A stretch of DNA of 64,000 nt from Castor canadensis (lineage: Eukaryota; Chordata; Mammalia; Rodentia; Castoridae), in NCBI RefSeq assembly GCF_047511655.1, contig NC_133401.1, positions 14,726,001 to 14,790,000 on the forward strand. Direction: 5' to 3'. The translations under genes and the position numbers were made by a program. Positions 34,351 through 46,000 of the stretch are shown one piece after another; positions within the stretch are counted from its first letter, which is position 1; every line of letters begins with the position of its first letter. Under the pieces are notes generated by a model. That model was not told the origin of the DNA. It did no database searches and saw only the letters and a program-made list of their open reading frames with translations.

Positions 34351-34780
34351 GTTTCTTTTTTATAGATCATGTACATGAAACCTTTTTCATATATATGATT
34401 TGCAAACATTTTCCCATTCTGTTGGTGGTTTTCTCACTTTCTTGATCATATACATTGATAGAAAAATTTTAATCTTTTTTGGATTTTTTTTGGTGGGACT
34501 GGGGTTTGAACTCAGGGCTTTGGGTTCACAAAGCAGATGCTCTACCACTTGAGCCATACCTCCAGTCTGAAAATTTTTAATCTTCATAAAAGACAATTTA
34601 TCAGTTTCTTTTTGTTGTTCATCTAAGAATCCATGGACAAATCCAAGGTCATGAAAGTTTACCACTATGTATTCTTCGAAAAGGATTTTAAGAAAATGAA
34701 TTCAGCACTTACATTTGACTCCCTGTCTACTTTGAGTTATTTTTGAATGCAGTGAGTGAGGAGTTCCCCAAAATTCATCT
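34351..34780 (-). mobile_element. ancient LINE-1 continuation in upstream block 2
   Basis: Reversed ORF2-end sequence ('gcaaacattttcccattctg', 'atccaaggtcatgaaagttt') matching 22.4-22.75 and 59.33-59.58 kb; interrupted by an ID-like SINE at 34487-34567. Confidence 0.7.
34487..34567 (-). repeat. ID-like SINE
   Basis: 'gtgggactggggtttgaact' to 'gagccatacctccagtct'. Confidence 0.83.
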
Positions 34781-34789
34781 CATGCATAT

Positions 34790-35960
34790 GGTTATCCAGC
34801 TGTCGCAACACACACACGATGGAGGCAGTGAGTCCTCTGCTGATGGGCTCCTGAGGTCTGGGGGCAAGGTTTGCTGATGGGGTTATGTGTGTCCCTACCC
34901 CTTTATCTCTCCTTGTTATCCTCCGGGGACTGGGGGCTTGTGCCACCTGTGAGCTGGAGCTGGAGGAGGTGGCCTGGTATGTGCGCAACCCGTGCAGGCA
35001 GCAGTGGGGCTCAGCTGGCGAAGGCAGCTGGGATCCAGCCGAGCCTGGAAAGCCTGACTCAGGAGCCAGCGTGGACGGTAAGCAGTGGGTCACAAAGGTG
35101 TCGGTGTGTCCTGCTGTGGACTGTGAGAATCAGCTTAGGCTGGATCTTTTCTGCCAAAGGATTTAATCAGTAACCACCATGACTCTGCTCAATGTGATAA
35201 AACTTTCTGTTAAGAACAAAGGGTTGTTATCCTCAGCTGGGCCAGGGCAAGAATTCAGCTAGATGCCCTGGTTCCGGAGCTGATAACCAAAACCAGTTAT
35301 TGCTTCTCTGAACTTTTAAACTTCTTTGTTCCCAAAGCCCCCTCCTAACCTGGCCCCTTCTTAATTAGCCAACCATGTAGACTGTGAGCCCCAAACCTGC
35401 CCAGTCCAGGAGCGGGGGAGGGACAGCATGGCATCGGATAAAACTCTTGTGGACCTCCCGCCCCCTGTGCACACCTCCCAGACCTCCTGGTGTGCACCCT
35501 TCTGCAGAAGTAAATTTTGCCTTGCCTGTTGACTTCTGAGTTGCATCATCTGTCTTGTGACACCCCGATATCTTAAAGCTATTTCTAACAGGACTGGAGG
35601 GAGGGTAAGGCCGTGGGTGTTCCACAAGCTCCCGGCTGAAGATGTGGCCCTGGGCTGGTGCTGTCCCTGCAGCAGCCTGTGGTAGACAGGGATTGGTGTA
35701 TGTCAGGCCCGGTTGGTCTCTTCCTGCAGGAAGGAGGAATCTGTTCAGAGGCCCAGCCTGGGCACAGGGAGGGAGCTGCCCACTTCTGCTCGGGGATCCA
35801 TCGCTCACGCCTTCCACGCTCCTGTGCCTCCTCCTAGTTTCACCATGGGCTCTCAACAAAGTGGTGCCTGGTCACACCTGGTGTCTCATTTCCCCGTGGC
35901 CTGAGGTTTCAGCTCAGTGTCCCTGGCACAGGGGTCTGAGTACCCCTCCAAGGGAGGAAG
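34790..35960. repeat. intergenic duplicated block, copy B
   Basis: Paralogous to 22760-24349 and contains the solo LTR at 35122-35590. No gene seen. Confidence 0.65.
35122..35590 (+). mobile_element. solo LTR, class I endogenous retrovirus type (fossil)
   Basis: A 469-bp element with near-inverted ends TGTGAGAA...TTCTAACA, flanked by the 4-bp direct repeat GGAC at 35118-35121 and 35591-35594. Size, TG...CA ends and 4-bp duplication fit an ERV1/gammaretrovirus-like LTR; the orientation is my best guess. No internal retroviral region adjoins it, so it is a solitary LTR. The paralogous block at 23661-23664 keeps a single GGAC and no LTR, so it inserted after that block duplicated. Confidence 0.8.
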
Positions 35961-37215
35961 CCTTGCAGAGCGGGGTGGTGGGGGTGACGGTCCCTGAACC
36001 CACACTGCTTTCAGCAGACAAAAACAGTCACATCATGGGATGTTCCAACAGTGAAGACTTGCCTCATGGGTGTCACCAAGGGGTGGACAAATCATGCCAG
36101 GATGGTCCCAGTTGGGGGCATCTTGGGAGGTGATTACATGGTCTGGGAAGGAGACCCAGAGTTCAGGCGCTTGGGTGCCCAGGCAGTGCCTATGAGAGCT
36201 GAGCACAGGGGGCTCCTTTCCTGTGGGGGCTCCCTAAGTCTGTGAATGTGGACCAAGGCAAAGAAGGCAGAGGTCTGGCTCTGGTTGGGATCCAGTCACT
36301 GAAAGAGTGCAGGACACTCAGAATGCCAGACCCACTCTCACCAGTCAGGTACCTTGTGGGCTGAGACATCCTGGGGAGCATCCCCACTCACTGGAGGACC
36401 AGGGAAATAGACTCCTTGCTCTCCTGCACCCACAGCCAGGCCGTGGTGGGCTGGGGAGAGGCCCCTAAGCCACCTCTGTCATGTCCTGGATTTAAAAGGG
36501 AAGAACAGAGTAATTCCCAGCAGGCCACAGCACGGTGGATGGTGAAGAGACACTGCTTCACTGTGAAATAGATGCTCTTTGAAGAAAACAGCACTAATAA
36601 CTGGGATGCATGTTTCATCCTTCTAGAATCCTTGTGAATGCCACATTTTGCAAGAGAATTGCATGGTCGAGGACAGCCTTGGGAAATAAGTGAGACCCTG
36701 TTTCAAAATACTAAAATAAAGGAAATGGGGTAGGGTGGTAGCACTTGTCTAGCAAGTGTGGCTGGGCGATAGTAGCTCACACATATAATCCTAGCTACTT
36801 GGGAGGCTGAGATCTGGAGGAGTACAGTTTGAGACTACCCTGGCCAAATTAGGTCCTGGGTTTGATCTACGCACAACCTCACACACAACCTACACACAAC
36901 AGAAAGGAATGGAGCAAGTATCAAATCCAGAATGTAACAAAATTTCCAGAGTCAGAGGTGATGGGGAAAGGTAAGGCCATCTCTCTCCTATCCCTACCTA
37001 GTGAGGGAGCAGCAAAGGCCCTTGTGGTTCAGAGCAGAGCCTAGGGTCAGGCATCAGGCTCTACTAGCCTCCTGGTTGTTGGTTGTGGGTGACACAAATC
37101 TGCCCAGTCACTAGACCTATTTGGGGTGGATTCCCACTTACAGAATGATCCAAAAGTCTGCAATTCTGACCATAAAGGAAAGGAAACTCTCATGTTGTAC
37201 TTCTTCTCTTTTTTA
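35961..37215. other. intergenic, no gene seen
   Basis: Between the unit-2 upstream block and the activating gene's 3' end. Short frames and SINE pieces only. Confidence 0.6.
36661..36860 (+). repeat. B1-dID SINE fragment plus a second 7SL-like half
   Basis: 'agcacttgtctagcaagtgt' is a right-half remnant; 'ggctgggcgatagtagctca' begins another left half. Confidence 0.7.
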
Positions 37216-37440
37216 TTTTATTTTATTTTTTTTGGTGGGACTGGGGTATGCACTCAGGGCTTCGTGTTTGCAAATCACATGCTCTACTGCTTGAGCCACA
37301 CTGCCAGTCCATTTTTGGTCTAATTATTTTGGAGATGGGTGTCACATGAACTATTTGCCCAGGGTGGCCTTGAACTGCCATCCTCTTGATCTCAGCCTCC
37401 AAGTAGCTGGGATTACAGGCATGAACCACCAGTGCCCGGC
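37216..37440 (-). repeat. B1-dID-type dimeric SINE
   Basis: 'ggactggggtatgcactcag', 'gtcacatgaactatttgccc' and 'gattacaggcatgaaccacc'. Confidence 0.86.
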
Positions 37441-37509
37441 TGCACTTTTCCTACAAAAAAGACATTTCTTCCTACGGAGAGAATTGACTCTGCCTTCGTG
37501 GGCACTTTG

Positions 37510-37660
37510 ACAGGTAGGGAACATTTGGAAATGTGTGGAGACATTATTGACTATTACCCCTGGGGGAAGAAATCCTACCAGTCTTTAGTTGGTAGAGTGC
37601 CCAAAAGGTACCAAGCACCCCACAACACACAGACAGTCCCGCAGCAAGGACGTCCAGCCA
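37510..37660 (+). mobile_element. MER5A-like hAT DNA transposon scrap
   Basis: 'acatttggaaatgtgtggag', 'ttattgactattacccctgg' and 'tagttggtagagtgccc' follow the MER5A consensus from memory. Only part of a short non-autonomous element; no coding capacity. Confidence 0.5.
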
Positions 37661-39625
37661 CAAATGTCAGTGGAGAGGAGATTGGATTGCTACGTGCCTC
37701 TCTCGAGCTTCATTTGGAGCAACCCCCCCTCCCCAGCTACTTCCCATCCCTCCCACCACTCCCCAGTCTCGGCCCTCTCCTGTTCACCTTCAGGAGGTCA
37801 GCCCTCTCTTCCTGGCCCCTCTCCTGGCCCCTTTGCACTTGGCAGGAAGCGACCACTAGGGGGCGCACACGCCCCTCCTTGAGCCCTGTGACCCTGGTCA
37901 TCCCTGAGACAAAAGCAGCTGCTTTCCCTGCCCAGCCCCATCCTCAGGCAGTATTCAGATCTGCTCAGGGTGAAGCTCCTGGGACAGGCACCAGGGACCC
38001 CAGGGAAGAACCTTGTGGGGAGGGTATGAGGACGTAGACAGGCGACATGGAACCAACACCAGGGCCCAGGTCACTGGGGAGGAGGAAGATTCTAGGCCCA
38101 GTGGCTGGACACTAAACACACAGATGCTCCTGCTTCTGTGTAGCCACTGTGAGAAAAGGCCATAAGCCTGTGTCCCTAAAGGCTTTGTCATTTAGGATCT
38201 GTGTACCTGGACCGTTCAGGACTGCTGTGGAACATTCCAGACAGCTCCTTGTACAGTGGGAGCCAGGTCTTCCCAAGTACTTAAGCAGTGCCCTTACCTG
38301 GGAGGGTCGGAGGGATGAGACGGCCACTGTGTCCCAGATTCCATCAGGGCCTGAGCGAGCAGGTGTGTGCTGGGCTTCACAGTCACCCCCCAGACAGGAC
38401 CCAGGAGGCTGTGTGTGTGTGGTCTTCCCTTCCCACCTCAGCTGGACACACTGCTGGTTGTCTGTGGGGAGCTGGGTCTCCACATGGCCTCCTTGCAGGG
38501 CAAACGAGGATCTGGGACCTTCCTGCAGGTCAGATAGTGAAGGAGTGCAGGTGGGTTCTGGCAGGTGGGTGTAAGGAGCAGCCACCATTCCTGGAGAGCG
38601 GAGTGGGCAGCTGAGCCCTGCAGGCTGAGTGTGTGGGCGGAGAGGGCCCTTTGAGAATCCTGCTTCATCCTGCCTTCAGTTCTGTTCCTGAGCTCCCAGC
38701 TGCAGCGTCCCCTCACATCTGAGGCCCTCAGTCCTCGCCAGCACTTTGTCCCCCATCACCCTGTGCAGATCGGTGTGACTGCCTGCCTCTCTGGACACTC
38801 CTCGGTTCAAAGTGGCCAACAGCTCAACCCTGTCCCCTGCATGGTCAGTGAGTGGCCAGACGTTTTGATCAGCTGTGGGCCAGCTCTCATCTCCTGACTC
38901 CTGATTTTCAGTCATCCCCCAGGAGGTGGCCCCAGCTGAGTAAGGGAAGGAAGCAGGGACTTCCTTCAGCCACCCTGTGTGTCTGCAGGTCACCTTGGAG
39001 GTCACAGAAATGAGAGACCTTGATAATCTAGGGGGTGGGAGTTCGTGCTGTGGGAACTTGGGATTTAACAGGAAATGGGAAGGTGTGTTCCTGTTTTGTG
39101 GGCCCAGGCTTCAATGTTTGGAACCGCAGGTTCCCCTTGGATGTCCCTGTCAGTGCCATTGCCATTGTCTTGGGCCACAGACTTCAGATTCTACACTCTG
39201 CTGCAAGGCGACATTGGAGGGCAACATCAGTCTGGCCTTGGGGACTTTGTATGAGCAGCTGCTGCAGAGATGTGCACTGGGTTGGAAATTGTGCTCCTTC
39301 CTCCTTGGGCATCAGGACCCAGCTCCCTGCTGCCCCAACCTCCAGCAGGTCCCAGCCCTTTTGAACTCCAACCCCATCTAGTCATCCCAGAGCTTTCTGG
39401 GGTGTGCACCCTGGGCATCACCCAGGTCATTTTCTGTACGCTTCTGGTACCTGCCTGGTGCTGTCTAGGATACAGCAGGTCCCTTGAGATGAGAGAGAGT
39501 GTGTGTGTGGGTGTGTGTGTGTTCATTTGTGTGATGGCACCCAGACACAAGTGCAATCTCAGGGTGAGAGAGTCTGAGACTCATTCAACAAACATATATT
39601 AAAGTGCAAGAACTCCAGGAGGAAG
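37661..39625. other. intergenic, GC-rich, no gene identified
   Basis: Long chance frames occur in GC-rich DNA (for example 38112-38588 minus, 38977-39381 plus) but none shows a domain or convincing splice context. Confidence 0.5.
39497..39525. repeat. GT microsatellite
   Basis: Interrupted GT units. Confidence 0.85.
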
Positions 39626-39838
39626 CCGGGCACTGGTGGCTCACACCTGTAATCCTAGCTACCCAGGAGACAGAGATCAGGAGGATCACAGCCCAAAGCT
39701 CAACCCCTGGCAAATAATTCAAGGATCCTATCTTGAAAAAAACCATCACAAAAAAAGACTGGCAGAGTAGCTCCAGTGGTAGAGCACCTGCCTAACAAGT
39801 ATGAGGCCCTGAGTTCAAACCCCAGTGCTGCCAAAAAG
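39626..39838 (+). repeat. B1-dID-type dimeric SINE
   Basis: 'gccgggcactggtggctcac' to 'agttcaaaccccagtgctgc'. Confidence 0.88.
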
Positions 39839-41250
39839 AAATTTGAGGCGCAGCTCTTGTACTTATAGTAAATGGTTCATGTTGTAGGTTGGACCACTTC
39901 TCTTTGTCCCTGTGTTGGATAGTCATCATCTATACCTGTGCCACTGATCTTGCAGCTCCATCCACTAGAAGGGGAGCAAGTCCTAGTCCCCCATTTACCT
40001 TAGTCATGGCCATGAGACTTGGAGAAGCTGATAGATGGACTGTAGAGGGAGTGATCAGGTTGGTTCTGCCCACCCCATAGGAGGCTCAGCAGTTGTCCTC
40101 ACTTTCTTCCAAACAGCCACAACAAGAGTGTCCCCTCGTTGGCCCCTTTAACTCTGGTGTATTCAGGGAACCTCGTGTGTACATGCAGTCACACACCCAC
40201 GGTCAATTCAGAGTCACCCAAAGAAAAGGTCCAGAACACTGGCTTCCCATAAGGATGGGCCCCAGGTCAAAGCCTGGAACCTGTTTTCCTTTAGCCCCTG
40301 GTTTCCTCAGGAATCTCTAACCCCACTCAGAGTCTTGCTGTGAGTCTGACCTCAGCTTCTACAGTGTCTGGATGTCAGATGGGTCCCCTCCTGCCCTTGT
40401 GCTATCCTCATACGGTGGCCAAGAGACAGCTTCTGTAAGAGGTTGAGCCCAGCAGCTTGGAGTCAAATGTAGATATCAGATAGTCTTTTAGTGATTCCTA
40501 GGAAGTCTGATGTTTGCTGTAGGTTTTGTCAAAAGAAAGGATTACAATAGATTTGATTAAAGATAGTCACTGGCTTTTATTATGCTTCTAGAATTGGGCA
40601 GCCATCAGAACCAGAACAGGTTCAATGAATTCTGGGCCTGAAGTGTGGTCCAGCAGAATTCATGGGTAGGAAACGGAAGTGAGGTATGGAGACAGAAGTG
40701 AGGTGTGGAGCTCAAGGGCTTTGCCTTGGCTGTGCCTCACCAATGCCATGCGGTCTAATGCTCAGTTACCGAAACCAACAGAAACTCAGCCATTGGTGAT
40801 GAGGGAATCCTCCTAAATTCATTAGTTTCGTTTACCATAAGTGACTCCATATTGGATTGTTCTGTTAGGCCTATATAGGGGTCTAGTCCAAATCAATGAC
40901 CTCCCACAAATTTTATTTAATGGTTTTTAGAAGGCGTTCCCTTCTTTTCATAGTTTGTCATTGATTTCTCTATTATCTAAATCACAAGTGGACATGAATC
41001 AAAGGACTTTTGGTTTCTCTTCTGATAATTATATTTTTCTAGTTAACCTGTTAGTTTCCTCAAAGGCAATGACTGATGTTCAGGTGTTAAATTCTTCTGC
41101 ATTCTTGGGGAACCAGTCAAGACATTAATTATGGAATTCATTTTATTTAGGGATTTCCCTCTTTGTTCTGAGATGGACCTGCAGTTTTACTTCCTCATTC
41201 TTCCCTGGAGTGGCTGTGACAGGAAGAGGCTAAGTCCACATAAAAGAGTT
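39839..41250. other. intergenic, possibly an old unassigned dispersed repeat
   Basis: The stretch 40450-40960 has an AT-rich, LTR-like look, but I could not place ends, family or direct repeats. Confidence 0.35.
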
Positions 41251-41263
41251 AATGACATTCTTT

Positions 41264-42029
41264 TTTCTTTTTTCTTGTATTATTCATATGTGCATACAAG
41301 GCTTGGGTCATTTCTCCCCCCTGCCCCCACCCCCTCCCTTACCACCCACTCCACCCCCTCACTCTCCCCCCCACCCCCTCAATACCCAGCAGAAACTATT
41401 TTGCCCTTATTTCTAATTTTGTTGTAGAGAGAGTATAAGCAATAACAGGAAGGGACAAGGGTTTTTGCTGGTTGAGATAAGGATAGCTATACAGGGCATT
41501 GACTCACATTGATTTCCTGTGCATGGGTGTTACCTTCTAGGTTAATTCTTTTTGATCTAACCTTTTCTCTAGTACCTGTTCCCCTTTTCCTATTGGCCTC
41601 AGTTGCTTTAAGGTATCTGCTTTAGTTTCTCTGCGTTAAGGGCAACAAATGCTAGCTAGTTTTTTAGGTGTCTTACCTATCCTCACCCCTCCCTTGTGTG
41701 CTCTCGCTTTTATCATGTGCTCAAAGTCCAATCCCCTTGTTGTGTTTGCCCTTGATCTAATGTCCACATATGAGGGAGAACATACGATTTTTGGTCTTTT
41801 GGGCCAGGCTAACCTCACTCAGAATGATGTTCTCCAATTCCATCATTTACCAGCGAATGATAACATTTCGTTCTTCTTCATGGCTGCATAGAATTCCATT
41901 GTGTATAGATACCACATTTTCTTAATCCATTCGTCAGTGGTGGGGCATCTTGGCTGCTTCCATAACTTGGCTATTGTGAATAGTGCTGCAATAAACATGG
42001 GTGTGCAGGTGCCTCTGGAGCAACCTGTG
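41264..42029 (-). mobile_element. LINE-1 3' end, 0.77 kb
   Basis: Reverse complement of the same young L1 3' end as at 28.2-28.95 kb, with the C-rich complement of the G-rich tract at about 41318-41390. The direct repeat AATGACATTCTTT flanks it at 41251-41263 and 42030-42042. Confidence 0.93.
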
Positions 42030-42042
42030 AATGACATTCTTT

Positions 42043-42717
42043 ATTGCTCCTGTCCTCTGGAAGAGCTGCGTGTAGTTGGAATGAGTTGATCTTTGATGGC
42101 TTTGTGGGCGTTGCTGTTTTGTTTCAGCTGAAGAGACTTCATGCTCCTTTTCCCTGGAGTAAAATGAACACTGCCCTATCTGGGGTAGTCGTGTTGCCTA
42201 CAGGTTAAAGAGGTGATCAGAAAGAAATATTCACCTAAAGTTGTGAGGTTTTCTTAGTATGTCCTTGTTCATAACCATGCAGAGCCCACTTGAGCAGGGA
42301 CAAAAAGAAGCTGATGGCATCTCTGCCACTTCTGCCATGAGCCTGAAACTTGCTGTGAGCACTTCTTCCTGGCTACGCTCAGGGGAATGTTGAGGACTGG
42401 GGAGCACAGGTGTGACTAGGGCACGGTGGGGTGGGTCAGGTGAGGTGTGAGGGGCACCTGGAGTGTGGGGACCCCTGAGCTCTGCTGGCTGCAGGAGTCT
42501 TGTAAATTTTACTCCTCCCTGTACATAGACCCCAGCCTTCACCCTGGCTCCTACCTCCCAGCTCTTCCCACAGTCCTGGGAAGAGAGACTGTGGGAACAA
42601 CTTAGAGATAATTCCTCCCCTGCGTGACACAGGAGAGAGCCAGCCTGGAATTTCAGGTGATTTTCTGCTCAGAGAAGTTCCCATGAGAACAGAAAGAGCC
42701 AGTGAGGGAAGGGTCTC
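42043..42717. other. downstream of activating CEACAM poly(A) signal
   Basis: No exon or repeat recognised. Confidence 0.6.
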
Positions 42718-42723
42718 TTTATT
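42718..42723 (-). terminator. poly(A) signal AATAAA for the activating CEACAM gene
   Basis: Plus-strand TTTATT is AATAAA on the transcript strand, about 200 nt after the TAG at 42924-42922. It is the first such hexamer downstream of the stop, so a short 3' UTR is likely. Confidence 0.55.
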
Positions 42724-42921
42724 CAGCTCTTCCAAGTGACCACTAGTGGGCCGTTCACTCTCCCTGGAATCCCTCCTTCTCATCTCAGGGGGACAGGTGG
42801 CTTTGGTCTGGCCCATCCAGAATCCTGGTCAGTCTGTCTGGGTCTCTATAAACCCAGGATGGACCTCCTCCCCTCCCTTTCCAAGTCATAGTCTCCCCAA
42901 GGCTCAGTCTCCACCTCTGGG

Positions 42922-43023
42922 CTACCACCCAGGGCCAGACCCATAAGCAGCAGTTTCTGGAGGAAAGTAAGAAGCCACATGGATGATCCCATCGTAAATG
43001 TTCATGTCACATTTCAGTAATTC
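42922..43023 (-). CDS. activating CEACAM exon 9, second half of ITAM-like motif and stop
   Basis: 102 nt after acceptor TTCACTTTACAG, ending in TAG. It opens [14 protein letters not shown], matching human E-L-L-K-H-D-T-N-I-Y-C-R-M, so the second ITAM tyrosine (Tyr410) with Ile at +3 is intact. After H-V-A-S, where human CEACAM3 ends, the frame continues 15 more residues with two further tyrosines (Tyr419, Tyr427). Confidence 0.86.
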   Translation of the reverse strand, partial: ELLKCDMNIYDGIIHVASYFPPETAAYGSGPGW

Positions 43024-46000
43024 CTGTAAAGTGAATAGAGAGGCATCTGAGCCCTGTGCCCTTCTCAGAACAGGGTCCAGAGTCTCCAGGCCTGCTACAC
43101 CTACAGCTGCTTTCTGCCCTGGCCTGGCTGTGCTCAGGGCTCCAGTCCCCAGGTCCCTCTGTTTTCTGCTCACCATCCCCTCATCCCCCTTTCACTGCTG
43201 TTTCCTGAATTTCAAAGCTCAGCCAGGTATAGGGTATAGCAGGTCCTAGGTCCCACAGGTGGTCCATCTTGGACCTGTGGGAACAGAATAGTCATCTCCC
43301 ACACTCACCTCACACATGGGAAGGGCTGCCCCAGGGCCAGGGAGAGGGGCCTGTGTTTGGGAGAGGACAGATAGCAGATGAGAAGGAAGGAGGGCCATTG
43401 AGGCTGAGACCCCAGGGAGCAGGTACCAGGCTGGGCCTGGAAATTTCTGGTCTCTGACTGGTAGAACTTACTCCCCTGTGTCTTCCTCATGTCCCCTCAG
43501 GAGTGACCAGCTCTGCCTCCTGAGCACCAGCCTCCATTCTCAGATGGACAGCCCATCCTGCCTGTACCTATCCTGCACCCTCATTATCACAGGACCCCCA
43601 ACTGATGCTCCCAGCACAACTCTGCATCTACTGAACTCCAAGAGTCCCTCAGATGGACAGAGACATGCAGCATGGTCCCAGGGCAAGGCAAGGGTGGTCC
43701 TGCCCCTAAAGACAGGCCCCAATTTGGCTAGCCATTCCTGGCCCTAGGAGAAATGGGTCTGTGCTGTGCTGGGGTGACAGTGCCCTGCCTTCAGCCTGCA
43801 CAGCTGGGACCCTGAGTGAAAAGGGAGGTGACAGGCTTAACAGGCTGATTTGTCCAAGGTACAATGACCTGGAGGCAGAGACAGGAATTAGCAGGAGGGT
43901 GTGAGGAGGGCTAGGCTCCTCCTGCAGGAGGATATGGGGGGGTCCTCAACTCTAAGAGCCTCAGGGGAGTTAAGCATCTCCCTGGGAGAGACCCTTCAGC
44001 CATGTCAGGGGCCAAGTGGGCAAGTGAGGCTGAGGAGGTGACCATGACCTGGATCCCACAGGTCTGGGTTGACCTGTCCGTTGGGGTTCACTGTGCTGAG
44101 TGTTTTATGAGATCCCTTTATGATGCTCCAAGGAAAGGGTCAAGGCCCTGGGGCAGAGAGGTGACTGCTAGAGTGGACAGTGTGGGACAGGCCTGGGAGC
44201 TCTGGGGACATCAGGGCTCAAGGGGATTCACCAGGGGTGGACACAGAGGGCTGGTGCTCTCTGAGACTATGCTAGACGTGAGTCCTAGGAAAGGCCAGGT
44301 GTATTTATGAGGGTGCAGGGAGACGTCATAGTTCTGGAGTCTGAGGGGGACAAAATGGCCACCCCACGTCCAAGGGGACATTTGCAGATGTCTCCCCATC
44401 AGTCTGTTGATGGAGGGGGGCGGTCTTCCAGAAGCAGGGAGCAGAGGAAAGGCCTTAAGAATTGACTTCTGTCCTGGGACAGAGGGGAAGGTCCTGATTC
44501 CTCAGGCAGATGCAGATGCAGACGCAGGACACACTGACACAGGACCCAGGAAAGGGACTGAGGGCCCAGGAAAGAAGGCAACCTGAGGGTTTGACTTAGT
44601 GGAAGGGTCCAGGTCTGGGAGGGAGAGAGGGCCAGACTTGTGCGTGGGACCCTGGGGGAGCCACATGCATCAGGATTCTCCCTGACCTTGGTGTCCCTGC
44701 TGTGGTCAGACCCTCTGCTCAGGCAAGAAGGTGCTAAGGTGTGAGTCTTAGCTCTCTGAGCTTCTTGGCAAGAGACAAGACATTCAGAACCCACAATCCT
44801 GGCTGGGCCTGGGCACTCCCACATCACATATTGGAAGGTGTGTGTAACTCAGCAGCCATGGGGGCACTGACCCCACCCAGCCTGTCCAGGGCCCTCCACT
44901 CACCCTGTGTGACCCTAGTCAGTACCACCTCCTGGGCTGTGACCCCTCCCCAGCTGGTGGGTGAAATACACAGAGGAGGGGGTGTTTGCTGAGCAAGCCC
45001 TCCCCAGGTAGCACTGCAGGCTTGCTATGTGAGGAACTAGGCCGGCTGGGTCCCTAGTTGTGTCATTTACAGAGGAGGAAGCAGTTGAGGAGCAGCCCAG
45101 GGCCAACAGCTGGTGAGGAGGAGCTGGTGGAACAGGGGAAAGCTTCCATGGGAGGTTGGGGGACAGGAGCCAGGTCCAGAACCCAAGGTCTCCACTCTGG
45201 TCAACCCCAGGTGGGGTCAAGTGGGGAGAGCCCTCAATACCTGCCAGTCCTTCTGAGGAGCAGGAAACAGGTCACTGCAACCACCAGAACCACACCGAGC
45301 ACAGCTCCGGTCACAATGGCTGCGATGGTCCTCACAGAGAGGCCTGAAGCCTTTCCTGCTGCCGTAGAGAGAAAAGAAAAAGGGAGAACTGTGTCCAGAA
45401 GAGCCACAAGGTACCTTGCAGGAAAGGGACCAGAAAATTTGTCACTAAAGGTCCGAGAGTGTTGTCATCACCATGTCCTCCGACTCTGCGGCTGTCGGCA
45501 GTTGCTTCATTTTCTGTTTTGAAACCTGAACTTGCTCTAACTCTCATGTTCCCCCTCCTGCAACCTGTACCACACTCTGTCACGTTCCTGTTAGTGCCTC
45601 TTCCTCTGCTTTCTCTTCTCCCTCCTATGACAGTCCTGGAGGACAGGTCCTAACTGGTCAGCACCAGGCTCAAGATAGTAAGCGATTGGAAGTCACTTTC
45701 CCTACATCTCATCTCATCCTTCCGTCCCCATCAGGAACAGCGGATGTCACTCCATTGTGCAGATTAGGATCTGACACCATGTGTGTAAATAAACAACCCA
45801 GGTCACCCACTGGTCAGTGATACAGTAACATGCTCACCCAGGTCTGCCTGACTCACCAGCTAACACCAAGTTCATGGAAGTGTTACCAGCGATAGCACTG
45901 CCTGCGCCGTGACCCTGCAGGCCCTGTGATAAGGACTTTAATGCCATTGGTCCAATAAACGTCCCCACAACAACTTGAAGAGCCAGGCTTTGTGTTATAA

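Larger units (their letters stand above)
30195..34780 (-). repeat. CEACAM intron-1 and upstream block, copy 2
   Basis: Same order as copy 1 but more diverged and enlarged by a nested L1 and SINEs. Confidence 0.8.

Noticed and set aside
35365-35859. 164-residue minus-strand open frame
   Set aside because: Half of it lies in the solo LTR and the rest in duplicated intergenic DNA; no domain.
37432-38037. 201-residue open frame on the plus strand
   Set aside because: Crosses a SINE edge and a MER5A-like scrap, is proline/serine-rich from GC-rich DNA, and has no domain, splice context or paralogue.
38294-38340. Exon-like piece with a GTAAGG donor
   Set aside because: No frame, paralogue or neighbouring exon supports it.
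40450-40960. Possible LTR-type repeat
   Set aside because: No terminal TG/CA pair, flanking direct repeat or recognised family could be fixed.
43110-43176. Minus-strand Q-R-D-L sequence resembling the CEACAM first cytoplasmic exon
   Set aside because: It lies between the last two tail exons, in the wrong order and without a usable acceptor/donor pair; taken as coincidence.
44640-44690. Alternative first cytoplasmic exon for the activating gene after acceptor GACCACAG
   Set aside because: The only donor gives the wrong phase for the 32-nt exon, and the donor is poor.
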